Source: Blastobasis lacticolella
Taxonomy: Eukaryota; Arthropoda; Insecta; Lepidoptera; Blastobasidae
Length of the DNA stretch: 64,000 nt
Reading direction: 5' to 3'
NCBI GenBank assembly: GCA_905147135.1
Contig: LR990046.1
Location: 14,662,501-14,726,500, forward strand
Shown here: in pieces, positions 1-11,700 of the stretch
How the letters are laid out: each line of letters begins with the position of its first letter
Numbering within the stretch: position 1 is the first letter of the stretch
The notes under the pieces: model-generated
Told to the model about the DNA's origin: nothing
Seen by the model: only the letters and a program-made list of their open reading frames with translations
The model's database searches: none
Position numbers and translations under genes: made by a program

Positions 1-393
1 CAAATAGATAGTATGTGGGAATTTGTATTTCAAATAAAAGCAGATATGTCGACAGTATAATCCGGAGAATCGAGATACGAAAGAAAGAAAATGGAGACAA
101 ACTAAGTGAAGTGAGTTTTACTCTGTCATAGTAATAATGATTGCATTGGCGTAGGTTAAGACGTGAACACTTTTAGACCGCTCGTATTATTCGAAATGTA
201 TTATTGGACTACCAGACGCGTCTTTAAATTTATTGCCCATCAGCTTCTGAAGCTGCATTACGCGTTGCCTACTTTTATCCGTGATTCCTATGAACGCTAA
301 TTTGTAGGTTGAAATATAAAATCGTACAGAAAGTAAAATTTTTGTATTAAAAATAAGTGAGTATGTAAAAAGTGTGTGAGAGAGATCTTCAAA
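1..393. other. Non-coding, nothing recognised
   Basis: AT-rich sequence. The one open frame here (minus strand, about 73 codons) has no recognisable motif and runs up to the edge of the MITE. I see no gene or repeat. Confidence 0.5.
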
Positions 394-910
394 TACAGGG
401 TGTTTCATAATACATGTATAAAGCCGTGAACTGGATGGAGTGCTAAACGTATTAAAACGATAGGTACAATTATTTTTTTCGTGCGTGGAATAGTAAGCGA
501 GAAAATGACTATCGAACTTTTACCTTTTCAATGTCGATAATCGACATTTTGAAAACGAAAGACCGCATCTCTAGAAATCAGTTGTAAAAGGTCACTCAAG
601 TTCATAGTACTAGGCGCAATGGGATATTAAGGATATCTAAATTAGCCGTTTTGTATTTTTTGGTTTGAGTTCTGTACAAAAAAATATTGTAATTTTAATT
701 TAAAAGGTTAAACTTCTCCTTCTAGGATCATCAACTTGAAATAGAGCTGCGCATCAACGTAGTCGATATGGTTATTTTTCTTTAAAAACGAAGATTTTTT
801 ATAAAAATTAAAATTCAATGTCTGGATAATATGAAGTCGCCAGTGTACTCTTTGCAAGCTATACTTTAACACACTTTCGGCTTTATACATGTATTATGAA
901 ACACCCTGTA
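394..910. mobile_element. MITE with 31-33 bp perfect terminal inverted repeats, probably mariner-like
   Basis: The left end (394-426) begins TACAGGGTGTTTCATAATAC and the right end (878-910) is its exact reverse complement over 33 bases, ending ACACCCTGTA. If the outermost TA on each side is the target duplication, the element proper is 396-908 (513 bp) with CAGGGTG termini, as in Tc1/mariner-type elements. The interior has no transposase, only an AT-rich filler and a small palindrome near 530-550 (AATGTCGATAATCGACATT), so it is non-autonomous. Perfect terminal repeats suggest a fairly young copy. The superfamily is inferred from the termini and the TA duplication. Confidence 0.85.
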
Positions 911-3099
911 TATTGAAATACAGTACGATTGGAGATGGAGTAGAAGTGTATTTCTCTAAGCTGTGGAGACTTGTTCAGAAATTCAGCTGAGAAGGGGTAC
1001 CAAGCCCAACACAGATCAAGTAAGAGCTCAGGACAGAACCCTGGTAAACACTATGATTGATTTGAGGAAGGAATCCAACAATATCAATCACATTTGTTTA
1101 TATCCAGGTGCAAATGAAGGTATACTAGAAAGGGTCATGTTGTGATTTAAACAATCTTGCTTAGAAAATGTTATACTAGTTTTGTTCCTGGGATCACTGA
1201 TCACACTGGGAAAAAAATCGGTAGGAAATACCTACGCAGGCTCGAATTACGCTCGAATCCTCGCGAGCGCTCGTCTTTTAATGTCTCTTCTGTGTGTAGC
1301 AACTTACCACAAGTTTGAAAGAGATAAGTAACGAAGGCAAGGTGCTCGCATGAATGCAAGCGATTAAATAATCTTGCCTTAGGGTGTCGTAAAAGACGAC
1401 TTAATGTTCCTCGAGGCTATAACCTTTGTAGATAAATAAACGATAGTTGGCCTTGGCCAGCGGCTTTTATCATCACCCTCTGGTGAACTCGTCACGTTTC
1501 ATTATGGCCTTGGACGCTATTTTTGGAGAATGGCTCGGGTATGGTCGTGCTACATGACGGTCCAGTTACGTTGCATGGATGCCCAGGTGATAGTCAGACT
1601 CGGGAGGGTAGCGACATCCGAGGCACGATTAACTGGCCGATCGCAGATATGTGAGGACCCAAGCAGTGTGCCAGCCACTCTCGAAGGCCTGCCCTCCCAT
1701 TTCGCGAGAAATCCCAGGGTGCGCTAGCGTGCCGGTTGGCGACCAGAGCAAAGGACCTGCTAGAAATTCTTGGACGGCCTCGGGCGTCTCCTTGGTCTCT
1801 TTTCTTCGGGTCTTGCCATGATGATCTACGAGCGCTGGCCGAACGTAACTAACGGGTTCCGATCGTCAGTCGCAGTGAAGTCGCTGCTTCCCCTTTTGTT
1901 GTAGCTCTTCTTGCAGTAACCACTGTGTCAGTCTGTAGCGCTCTTTGACCTACTTTCATTCTTCCTACCTTCTTCCACTCCCACTACAATGACAAGGGTA
2001 CGGTTATCCCGCGGAAGCATGTCTTTTTGCTACTCGTGTATCTCTCAAACATTTGAGGACTGCAAGCTACTCTCGAACCAGTCCATCAGCATCTTGAAAT
2101 CTCTAAACTCACCTATTGTTTCTCACGGAGACGCAGATCAGATGTCTCGTTGACGCGACATACTATTTCTATCCCGGTTACGGCCTTGAGAACAAAATGA
2201 AAGCTCGGGCAGGTGTGTGCATGAATGCATGTGATTTTGAAAACTCTGTTTTTATCTGTGAGAATCTGTAATTGGCTTTCTGATACTTTAGTTTACTTCT
2301 AATCTAAGTTACGACAGCTGTTAATTTTCCTAAGAATAAATAAATAAATAAACTCTTAATTTCTCTGTGCATTGGGTACTGGTGGATACGGAACTAGAGA
2401 AAATCCTTTACGCCGCTCTAGCGAGCTACCTCATAGAGACGGCTGACATAAGTCAGCAGAGGTATCCTTCCGCCCAACCGGTGTTCCTTCAGTGGCCACA
2501 ATAGCCAAAGGCTCTTCCTATACAATGGCGCGGATCATGCTGGGAGGGGGAGATCTACACTACAAGCCCTAAAGCTGAACCTTTCAGAACTGTCTGGACT
2601 GCCACTAGGATAGGACTTTCGATCCAGAACGATTCTCAGTGTCGGTGTCCTAACTCATCGGTGGGTCAGATCATTGCCTAGTGAAATCGGTATATTCGCC
2701 ACCCAATCCAAGCGCGGAACTTACACGTCGTTTATGAAGGATGGGACATGCTGTCCTTCTTTTGGTCTAAGATCCGGCGGCCATAGTGTTCCATTCTTCG
2801 TCGAGTCAATTTTCGAAAGCTTTAGGTCTGGCTTGCCCAGTAGTCTGCCACGGCAACGGCATTATCAGTCCGGCCATAGACTACTATAGCCTATACTATT
2901 CCCTCATCTGTTATTCAGGAAAATCGCCGGATCCTATGGCCGGATCTCTTACTATTTGCGTCTTACCTTTGGCGGCAAACATGCTTCCCTACTGCGAATC
3001 CTGCAACCTGTGCGGATGCTGTAGCAGAGCTATGTTGCGCAATGGAGTATTTATTCCGTTATTTTTTTATTATTGGACAAGACGGACATTCGACCGCCA
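911..3099. other. Non-coding, probably decayed retroelement sequence
   Basis: No intact frame of interest. A fragment near 1383-1401 (GTCGTAAAAGACGACTTAA) resembles the end of the dispersed repeat seen again at 30906-31110 and 32205-32400. The sequence from about 1500 to 3000 has the balanced base composition of decayed retroelement coding DNA rather than the AT-rich local background, but I could not align it confidently to a named family. A short TAAA-type microsatellite lies near 2335-2352. Confidence 0.4.
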
Positions 3100-3420
3100 T
3101 CTCACCTGTTGGTAAGTTACGATGCGGCCGAAGATGGAATTGTTTGGAGTCTCGGAACAGCCTGTTCACTCTACCTGTTATCTGTAACCTTGAAGGCATC
3201 CAGATTATATTGATCATGGAACACACTCGCAGGCAACGCGTTCGATTCCTTAGCCGTACGCATTATAAAGGTCGAGGCAAAGCGGCTCGTGCGGATAGCT
3301 GGCAGATCCACGACATAAGGATGAATCGCTCGCCCGGATCGCCCTACCGATGGCGGAAATCTTCGCGGACATGCCAATGTTCAACACACGTCGGCGTTGG
3401 TTAGGACCGGAATGTTGGCG
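3100..3420 (-). mobile_element. Decayed non-LTR retrotransposon (LINE), 3' end
   Basis: On the minus strand the frame between 3171 and 3377 contains NALPASVF.DQYNLDAFK, the C-terminal signature of many insect Jockey/CR1-type reverse transcriptases (usually NSLPASVFP..YNL..FK). The element's end lies near 3100, where the reverse complement of TCACCTGTTGGTAAGTTACG matches the CTTACCATCAGGTGAG tail seen on the + strand at 5220-5240 and 5565-5578. The frame is open for only about 69 residues and is surrounded by stops, so this is a relic. Confidence 0.6.
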
Positions 3421-3689
3421 TGCTCTAGTGCATAAACAAGAGCCAAGTCAAGGCTGTCGCTTGGCGCCGCAAATCAAGTGATATACGCAAAAATAAGAGA
3501 ACCTATGACATTCCGGCCAAGTCCTGCAAAAAAGTAATCAAAAAGTCGTGACTCGACCGGGAACAAATTGGCTTCATACCCTGCGGAACGTAAAGCTATC
3601 TGGTCCGTGACCAAATTAGTCGAGGTGAATTTTTGACAACCGTCACTGCCCCCTCTGCTGCTACTTGGTCTTCTTATTCTCTTTTATTG

Positions 3690-3830
3690 GGATCCCTTGC
3701 GTCAGGATTCTGGAAATAAAATGGATTGTCATTGTTCGTCCCAATTTTCTCCAGCTTGCCCATAGCGGACCTAGCAATGTCTATGCGAATTTTCATTTCA
3801 TCAACGTACCCACCCCCGTTGATATAAAGA
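3690..3830 (-). mobile_element. RTE/CR1-type LINE reverse transcriptase fragment
   Basis: The minus strand translates to YVDEMKIRIDIARSAMGKLE followed by KI. This resembles the conserved segment after the reverse transcriptase core in many insect LINEs (E.R.RIA.AK.AF.KL..I). Only about 45 residues are recognisable and no start or upstream domain is present, so this is a short dead fragment. Confidence 0.5.
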
Positions 3831-4066
3831 GCTCTAACATAAACATATGAGGGGACGACTTCGCTGCCTGCAGTCGCTCTAATCTCCGGCCAATTATAAT
3901 TGAGGCAGTCTACTTATCTTGTTTTTTACTACTACGGTTTATTTTTAATCCAAATTGAAGGCTGTAGTAAATCCAATTTTCCGCAATGAATTTAAATATC
4001 GCGCTCGCTAGTCGCAAATAAGGTGGTGTCATCTGCTTATCGTAGATTTGAAATGCGCTAGTCCGT

Positions 4067-4086
4067 CCCCCCCCCCCCCCCCCCCC
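4067..4086. repeat. Poly-C tract, 20 bases
   Basis: An uninterrupted run of 20 C residues lies between decayed LINE segments. Such tracts are rare in AT-rich insect DNA, and its exact length may be affected by sequencing error. Confidence 0.9.
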
Positions 4087-4329
4087 GCATTACCATCCGT
4101 CCAGTTTTTTAGGATCTCTCATTAAATGATACATACTTGACATTCCTTGTCCGCCACTTGGACGACCTAAGCTAAAAAAAAGAGGTCGTCGAGCTAATCC
4201 AGCAAATTAAAGCCCTGTATCCGTAATTTCCATCGTCTGTAACACACTTGAGAATAAGAATAAAAATAACGACATTTATTGCCACAAGAAACCACGAAAC
4301 GACAAAAAATTAACAAATTAAAAAATAAT

Positions 4330-5240
4330 AATACAAAAAAAAATTACATTGTCCTACGTAGACACATTACGTACGTACATTGTCGTACTTGAGCGTGTGG
4401 TGTATAACCGACTCCTGGCGTACCTCGAAGCAAATGCTCTGTTGAGTGACCATCAATAATTCTTATGTCATAGCAGATCAACAGGATACCTTCTTGCGTA
4501 CGCCACTCAAAGTCTAGAGAAGCACTAGCTGTGTTCTTGGATTTTATTTCCAAACCTTCTGTGCGGGGTCCAAGCAAGCTTCCTGCGTATAGATTATCTC
4601 CTCGTTTATGTACCTAGATAGCAGATTTTTTAAAAGAACGGTCGCTTCATATCTTGGTCGTAGGTCACGCATCTTACGTAATGTCAATCAATGCCCTAAC
4701 CTCGGAAGTCCATCCTCTTTGCACCACTTTCCGTGCTGCACGTCAACGATCTGCTCAAGTCTGGTATTATTGGATATTGACAAGCACTGTTGTAGAGATA
4801 CCAGTCGAACGCGCGAGCTACTAAGGCTCTGGTCTAGGCCAATAGAGGCATTACTCAAGCGCATTCATGAGACAAGGCTGTAGCTGACTGGGGCGATGCT
4901 AACCTGGTCAAGTTTAACCTTCTAAGACCCAGGCGTGTCTCAGAAGCCCGTTCCACCTAACTCAGACTACACTACACTAGCATCAGACTTATAAATTACG
5001 TAAATTTTGGAATCCTCATCAAGGTGAAGAAGGAATTTAACGCTTTGCCTGCGAGTGTGTTCCCTGATCAGTATAATGTATGTAAACTCTTTATTGCTAT
5101 AAATACCAGCCATATAATCCAATCATCCATATAATTGCCAGTATAATCTGGATGCCATCAATAGCTAGAGTAAATAGGCTGTTCCAAGACCCGGCATGCT
5201 CCATCTTCGGCCGCAACGTCACTTACCATCAGGTGAGATA
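4330..5240 (+). mobile_element. Decayed Jockey/CR1-type LINE: reverse transcriptase and 3' end
   Basis: Several pieces of one reverse transcriptase can be read in order on the + strand across frame changes. At about 4400-4540 LAYLEANALLSDHQ, a stop, then SRSTGYLLAYATQ correspond to the usual N.LLS.HQ.GFR..RST.DLLAYAT. At about 4710-4780 SVLHVNDLLKSGIIGY corresponds to the segment before the catalytic YADD. At about 4885-4930 WGDANLVKFN corresponds to the later W...NLV.FN.KKTQ. At about 5025-5070 KEFNALPASVFPDQYNV is the C-terminal signature, followed by the CTTACCATCAGGTGAG tail at 5222-5237. Stops and shifts make it non-functional. Confidence 0.7.
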
Positions 5241-5484
5241 AGTTTTGTATAATGAAAAAAAAAAAGAACTTACACCTGTATAGCTTTGCAATTTGTACTA
5301 AGTTATTCCGGCCCTGTAGGGAGTATTGTGGTCACATCTAGGATGGGATCGCCAAGTATCGGCTTGAAGGTCTTACTATCGACTGACGTGCCAAAAGGCT
5401 GTTTGGCGATTACTCGTACGTAGGGTGTCTTCTATCGGATTCACTTCGGTGAGTGCTCTCAGGAGCTCCACAGGCTCATTTCAT

Positions 5485-5590
5485 CGTGTCCTTGTTTGCA
5501 TAAATATAGCTTGTGCGTTAGTATCTTCCAGGCAAGCGTGCTACATCTTCGACCTCAGCGTCGCATACCATCAGGTGAGTTGAGGTCAAG
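5485..5590 (+). mobile_element. Second LINE 3'-end fragment
   Basis: AGCGTGCTACATCTTCGACC and GCATACCATCAGGTGAGTTG repeat, with differences, the tail of the LINE ending at 5240. No coding sequence remains. Confidence 0.5.
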
Positions 5591-6239
5591 TGCAATGCAA
5601 ATAAATTACACACTTCATTTTTTGTAAAACGGAGTGAGGATGTAAAAAGCTTTTATTATTTACTTTTTGTAAGAAGTTGAATTATACTAAATTAAACTAA
5701 AAGAATAAACCGAGTGGCATGTATGTAATAAGTATGCGTAAAACCTTATTATTTTAATTTTCATTAAAAAAAGTAAATTATACTTCATTCTCAAGCTTCA
5801 TATCTGTGTAGCTTGGGGCAACCCTTCCATAACTTTGGCACTCTAATTACCGATGGATCATTGATCTGAATTATCCAAATAATCCTAATAATCTTATATA
5901 TTATCCAGGAAATAAAATCTGCACAGTACTATATATTTTTATCTAGTGGATGCACCAGTCATGGCCTTTTAACATTTTTTTTGTTATTAAATTCAAACTA
6001 GCCACGCATTTCTTTCATTTCGAGCGTTTATTCTTAAGATTATTTTTCAGGTTAACTCCGATTGTGAGTCACATCGTTCTGAATATATGCTGTTCGATTT
6101 GATACGAGTAATTTCGTCATTGATAACTCAAATACAAATAGTACTGAAAGCAGCACATCAACCTACCTAAAACCATTTTTAAAGGTGCTTTGCGCGTCAA
6201 TATAGAAACTTTCTGGTATCCATCGATACGTAAAAAATC
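5591..6239. other. Non-coding AT-rich spacer
   Basis: I see no gene-like frame or recognised repeat here. Confidence 0.5.
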
Positions 6240-6575
6240 ATAATAATCATCTTGGCGTTAATGTCCCGGTGATGCTCGCGCACGCAGGTCCGCCTTGACC
6301 ATGACCCTGGATTTGGCAGATCAGGTAATGACAGTGGAGCGACTGCCATCTGACCTAAGCCACCCTGCTACCAGGAGAACCAGATTGGATCATGATTCAG
6401 TCGCCTGAATGTGCAAGTTTCATCACGACGTTTTCCCTCACCGTAAGAGCATCGGTTAGCATTCAACTAATGTACATAACTTAGAAAAGAGTCATTGGTA
6501 CATGGCCGCAGTGGGATTCGAAACCGGTACCTCTCGCTTACGAGTCGGATACCGTAACCACTCAGCCACCGACGT
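6240..6575 (-). mobile_element. tRNA-derived SINE, near full length
   Basis: Read on the minus strand the element starts with a tRNA-like head. TGGCTGAGTGG (reverse complement of 6558-6568) is a good polymerase III A box and GGTTTCGAATC (reverse complement of 6514-6524) a good B box, with TCCGACTCGTAAGCGAGAGG between them. The roughly 250-bp body is shared with copies at 22525, 28404, 56646, 59200 and 63719. It ends in an ATGATTATTA-type tail at 6240. No clear target duplication was found for this copy. Confidence 0.8.
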
Positions 6576-7374
6576 TCCTCCATCAATTCATATTTACTAC
6601 CGATAGTAATTGCTAGCGGGTACACCTCGAAATTCGGTTAAATGTTGCAAATAGAAATTGGTATGGAATTGATAATCGTTTATGAGCTACACGTTCTCAT
6701 AATAGATTGCTGTAACAGCTATAGGAATATTGAAAAAAATAATTAAAAAATATTGAACATAAATATTCCCGAAATTGCTTCCATGAGTCCAAGCTTGCCA
6801 AAGTCATTTCATTTAATACCCCCCTATACCCCCCTAAGTAGGTTTCAGAGAAAATATATATTTTTCGCCATACTACAAAAAATATAGCGTCATAACTCCT
6901 CTCATTATTTTTTTGGTGCTGCTCTTTTAATATATTCATATGTTCTAACGTTCAATAGTTTAAATGTTCATACTTTTACGAACGAACTGTTAACCTTGTA
7001 AATATAGAAAATGAATTATTAAAATCCTATAAATTCACCAACTAAGCTCTCTTAAATGTTTGTATAAATGTTGTAATGAATCTATCTGGTGAATTCTTGT
7101 TCTTATGCTCAATGGACTTGAGAAGTATTCGTACTTTATAATACTTACGTTGAACTTCACCTTTATGATATAGCCATTCATATCTATAAAGCATACGTAA
7201 TGTTCTAAGCATTCGAGGTTATTATCAGACATGTTATTTCTGTACCTTGGTTAACGAGTAGCCCGATATTTGAACACAGTTGCTCATTGTCACGGACGGG
7301 ACGTCCCGTGTCGTTGACCAAGGTAAACCTGAAAACTGTATTTATGAAATGTAAAGCAAAGTTCTCCATACTGT

Positions 7375-7583
7375 ACTACTAGTGGACCCGGCGCGACCTC
7401 GTTCGCGTACACCTACTTTACTCCTACCTACCCTCTTTCTACTTGCTTATAAACCTTCCTCTTGAATCACTCTATCTGCTGTTGAAACCCGCATCAAAAT
7501 CCGTTGCGTAGTTTCAAAGATTTAAGCATACAAAGGGACATAGGGACAGAGAAAGCGACTTTGTTTTATACTATGTAGTGATA
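7375..7583 (+). mobile_element. LINE (RTE-like) or derived SINE 3' tail
   Basis: The stretch contains CGCATCAAAATCCGTTGCGTAGTTT, AAGCATACAAAGGGACA and GCGACTTTGTTTTATACTATGTAG, which I recognise as the 3' tail of a very common lepidopteran retroelement. The family name is from memory. A related scrap (CATCAAAATCCCTTGCGTGG) recurs at about 59422-59441. Confidence 0.6.
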
Positions 7584-8710
7584 ATCAGCTAATTGGATAC
7601 ACTCTCAAAAATCACGATACTCAGAAAAAATATTAATTCTCACGATAAGTTTTAGGATAAGACGTAATTTACACCTGTGCGAAGCCGGGGCGGGTAAGGA
7701 GTATACTCCAAAACGAAATATTTACCTAGGTGTAGAGATTATTTAAACCCTGGGGGACATGGGTACAATTTTATCGAATATGAGGCGGTTTTTGAACATC
7801 CTTTCTTCGGCATAGTAAATACCGTCACCTTTTGAACCGGTTATACAATCCCTCTTGGGTCCTGGTCTGGGCCTGTTTCTAGTAATAATTTACATATTAC
7901 AATGTAACCAATACAAACGCGCTCTGTACACAAGGGAATGTTATTACTGCTGTCTATACTATCAATCGATAGCAGCAATCTGTAAACAAGTCCTGAACAT
8001 TGTGCAGTTATTATATTTATGTTAAAAATATAATACTATTCCACATAGTAATTATTGTTCACAATCGCAGACTATATAAAGTTATTTTAGCAAAACCGCA
8101 GTGGCACCTGCAATAGAAATATCCATAAAAAATAAAAATACGTCCTCGCTTCAGTATTCACGGCTCTAAAAATAAAAAGACTCGAGTTTTGGCCGAATCA
8201 TCGTTCGTGCATGAATTCACGAGAGGCAGTCATTGTTTAGCTAGCTGTATTCTGTACAGTTCATAGACATTATTATCGGCGGAATTACAGCTAATGAAAT
8301 TTATGATTTCCTTATTACCGATATTCGATGAAGGAATTAAGGACTTTCGAGCGAATGTACAAGAATGAATCTGTATGTACCGTTAGCTAACGGATAAGTC
8401 GTTTCCATAAAATATGTTATTACCGATTCGAGTCGGAGTTGAAACTTAACAAGATTGGAAGCAAGAGCAATGTGGAATGAATCTTAATACCGTTGTCTGT
8501 CACTGGCATGGAGAGTTTCGTGCGAACCGCCACACGACCCGCCGCCGGCTGCTTTCTCACGTTTACCTGTGTTCACAGAAGTTTTTACCTCAGCCCCGAT
8601 GTGAAAGAGGTGTTCGTGTTTTTGTCTAATCAGAGCGTGAACGGTATTCATGCCCGATTTCATAAAATCATTTAGCAAAACAGGCTAATGGACTAATTGG
8701 ATAAAATGCA
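7584..8710. other. Non-coding; one retroelement scrap
   Basis: CTGTGCGAAGCCGGGGCGGG near 7676-7695 looks like the terminal motif of a lepidopteran interspersed repeat. Opposing short frames at 8484-8678 overlap on both strands and look like chance. Nothing else was recognised. Confidence 0.4.
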
Positions 8711-8785
8711 TTTTTACCCGACTGCGACAGAAGGAGGGTAGTTTTTCGAGCGTAGTATGGTAGTATGTACGTATGTATACGACTA
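8711..8785. repeat. Dispersed repeat fragment, also at 54734-54815
   Basis: The segment TTTTACCCGACTGCGACAGA...AGGAGGGTAGTTTTTCGAGCG followed by GTATGTACGTATGTAT is shared, with substitutions, with 54734-54815 (TTTGCCCGACTGCCAAAGAA...GGGTTATGTTTTTCGCGCG then GTATGTATGTTTGTA). It is non-coding. Confidence 0.6.
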
Positions 8786-11700
8786 TTAAAATATTTAAAA
8801 CTTGAAAATTTATTGTTGCATATTGTGACTTTCGACAATTTTTTTTCTAAAACTAATCGAGTTGGGTATCAAAATAAAGGTCTTGAAAGGCGGCGATCTC
8901 AAAAATAAATACAACTTAGTACTTGTAGCTTATCAACGATCATTTTTGTAAGCCAATAAACAAGTTCGATAACCTACTAGAGTAAATGCGAAGTTTTAAT
9001 TACAATATAACTACACTACGTAACTTGTGTTACGCATATGAAATGCACGCGTAATGATCATCCATGCATTTTGAATTGCATTTGTTATGCGGTAGAGGTG
9101 GTAGACACCAGTTTAACTTGTAAATCTGCTTACTGGTGCAGGTATATACAAACTCGTACGCAGGTACTTATGAAGCGTGCACAGCGCGTGTTGTCATGCT
9201 ATGTAAATAGGTGGCGTTACCGTTAGCCGTGTAGTGGGATAGACACGTGTCTCTCTAACGAGCGACTATCTCCGGCCCTGTTCCCACGGCGCCCCACGAC
9301 AAGGAAGCAATAAAGCTACACCTTAACTGCACACGCCATTACCGATTGTAACGGCGCACATGTGATAGAATCGGCGACGATCGCGCGCCGCATCGGCATC
9401 GCCATCACCATCGCCACCGGCGCGATGTGTCAATAACGCCTTATCGAATCGCCGCGATGCCGCGCCCGCCCCCCACGCGCCTGCCTTTATTTCGCCGGGA
9501 ACACGACTGAGGTTAACCGACTTCAGAGCGCACTACTCGTGAAACGATGCAATAAATATAAACTTTATTGCCGCCCTTTTTCATCTAAGCCACCTACCGA
9601 ATTCGATTTTTCTTCGACCATCTAGAAGAAACAAGTGAAATTCAAATACTACTACCACTCAACAAATCATGGCTTTTTCATCGTGTTTCAAAACCGTTTC
9701 GAGTTTTTTCCTTACTTAAGTTGTCGCAAAAGTGACGTTAAGCCACAAGAAACTGTGGGTCATTAAACTTTGGCAACTGTAGTCGGGTCTACTTGCATTG
9801 TTCGGGTCTGCAATCCGTGTGAAAACGGCAATCTGGGTTACACCGTGACTGCATAGTGGCAAAACACCTATTTCGCTGTTGTGAATCAAAATACTCCATA
9901 GAAAATTTATTTGAACGTGAATGAAATCAAATTGTCTTGCTTTCTGTGAAATTACATTTCTTATTACGTGACTTTCAGATAGAGACCTATATAACTTTAA
10001 TTTGTTAGTTACATTATACATTATGTCGACCGTTAATACTATTATTCTCGACTTTTCTCATGGTTTTTTTGCTGTTAGTCCCGGATTTAATGCGAGCTAT
10101 TTTTTATAAGAGATAGCATCTGAAGTACAATGGAATGGTCATTGTGTTTCTCAAGGAATCTTTAAATTTGGTTGTATGTTGTGTTATTTCACCGAATTCC
10201 GGTAGGTATACATAATTAACGGACGTTCACTTGACTATTCATTACTGGCAATTAATTCCCGCGGGCTGCGCTCCGCGGCGCGGAGATCGACCTCGTGGGA
10301 AATTAAACTGTGCGGCCGTCTTGCCGCCCGGCGCCCGCCGCCACCGCGCGCCTCCCTCTTCACACATGAAAAACACTTTCTCTCATTCGCAGATATCCCG
10401 ATTTTTCTGCAGATGCACTTCCCAGGCCATTCTCACCGTTGCAACATCAGCCAATCTCGACGCCTACTCGCTTGTTACGTGTCTTAGAAAATTACATCTC
10501 TACCTAGTATCGTCGCTTTATCGTCTACAACTGCACTCGTTTTCCCACACTCTGTAATTTTAGCAGTGGCGATAGACATCAAATATCCACGAGGGTATTG
10601 AAATTAGTTTGCGGCTTGTTGCGAGCCCGCGTGAGTGGATCATTAAATATGGAGCCGTAATCAGTGCGGTGCCCGCAGTCCCCTTTGCCTTAGTCTCCGT
10701 CCGCCAACCGCACGCTCATTGTTCCTGTTTTCATTTCATACCTGGTGCTCGTACCGAACAATGCGTGTATTTACAGTTAGATGGACAAATTTTAATGAAA
10801 ATTCTCAGACGTAAATTAAATGCGGTATTCTAATTAAGCCGTCCCTGTATATACAGGCGAAGAGGCTCCTGCTTACGTCGGCGGAAGGCGTTAATGTTGC
10901 AACGGAGTTAACGGCTGCGCGAATCGGATCGGAATCGCTCGGCCGCGCCCGATTGCGCGCCACGCATCAGCGGGCGCGGAGAAATTGAAGTGCACCAACC
11001 GCTAGAATAGCCGCCCCGGCCCCGGCCCCACCGCCGCTTGGCAACCACTTGCGAAACTTCGCGCCGATTAATTGTCCCGCTACCGCTAATCTCAATTTTA
11101 AGGGAAGTTATCGTGACGTTAATTGCGCCGTGCATGAATACAATATTGCACGATGAAGCGAGACTTCGTATAATGTGCAAAGTTAATGAAGATTTTTGCG
11201 TGGCGGAGATGTGTCCGCGGCGTCGGCGCGGGCGCTCAAAGCGGCGAGCGCCATCCGCCGCCCTCGGGCCGAGGGCGCTCGGCGTAAGCCGCCGCGTCCC
11301 GCGCGGTTATGAGATTATTCTCGCTTTGACGGCTCGCCTCGGCCGCGTGCATTGCCTGCGCTTTGCGCCGAGCTCGCCTCGTTTACATTTAAAATCCTAA
11401 TTGGCTATTTTACGACTTGATGTTGTTGTGCCGGCACATTTTATGTCATATTATTTAAATTCTCCAAGCGAATAATGCATACCTAATTTCGTTGCTGTTT
11501 CATAACACATTCAATTTGTGGGAATTTCGTGTGAAAATCCCAATTTGCTAGATAACGGGGTTGCACAATTGTTACAGTGCAATGGCACGCTACGTTTATG
11601 AAGCGAGACAGGTGGAGCGAGGGTCGGAATCGATCGTTCATGTGTTAATTGATACGATGATGAGGTTATCTGGCGTGTTGGGTGAGTAATAACGTGTCGG

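Noticed and set aside
6500..6575. Possible functional tRNA gene
   Set aside because: It has A and B boxes but continues into the SINE body, and the same head recurs in other SINE copies. The acceptor and anticodon stems do not pair as in a real tRNA.
7295..7308. ACGGGACGTCCCGT perfect 14-bp palindrome
   Set aside because: Short, single copy, with no associated element. Could be chance.
9716..10021. 101-codon minus-strand frame
   Set aside because: No recognisable domain and surrounded by non-coding sequence. Length is within chance for a 64-kb window.
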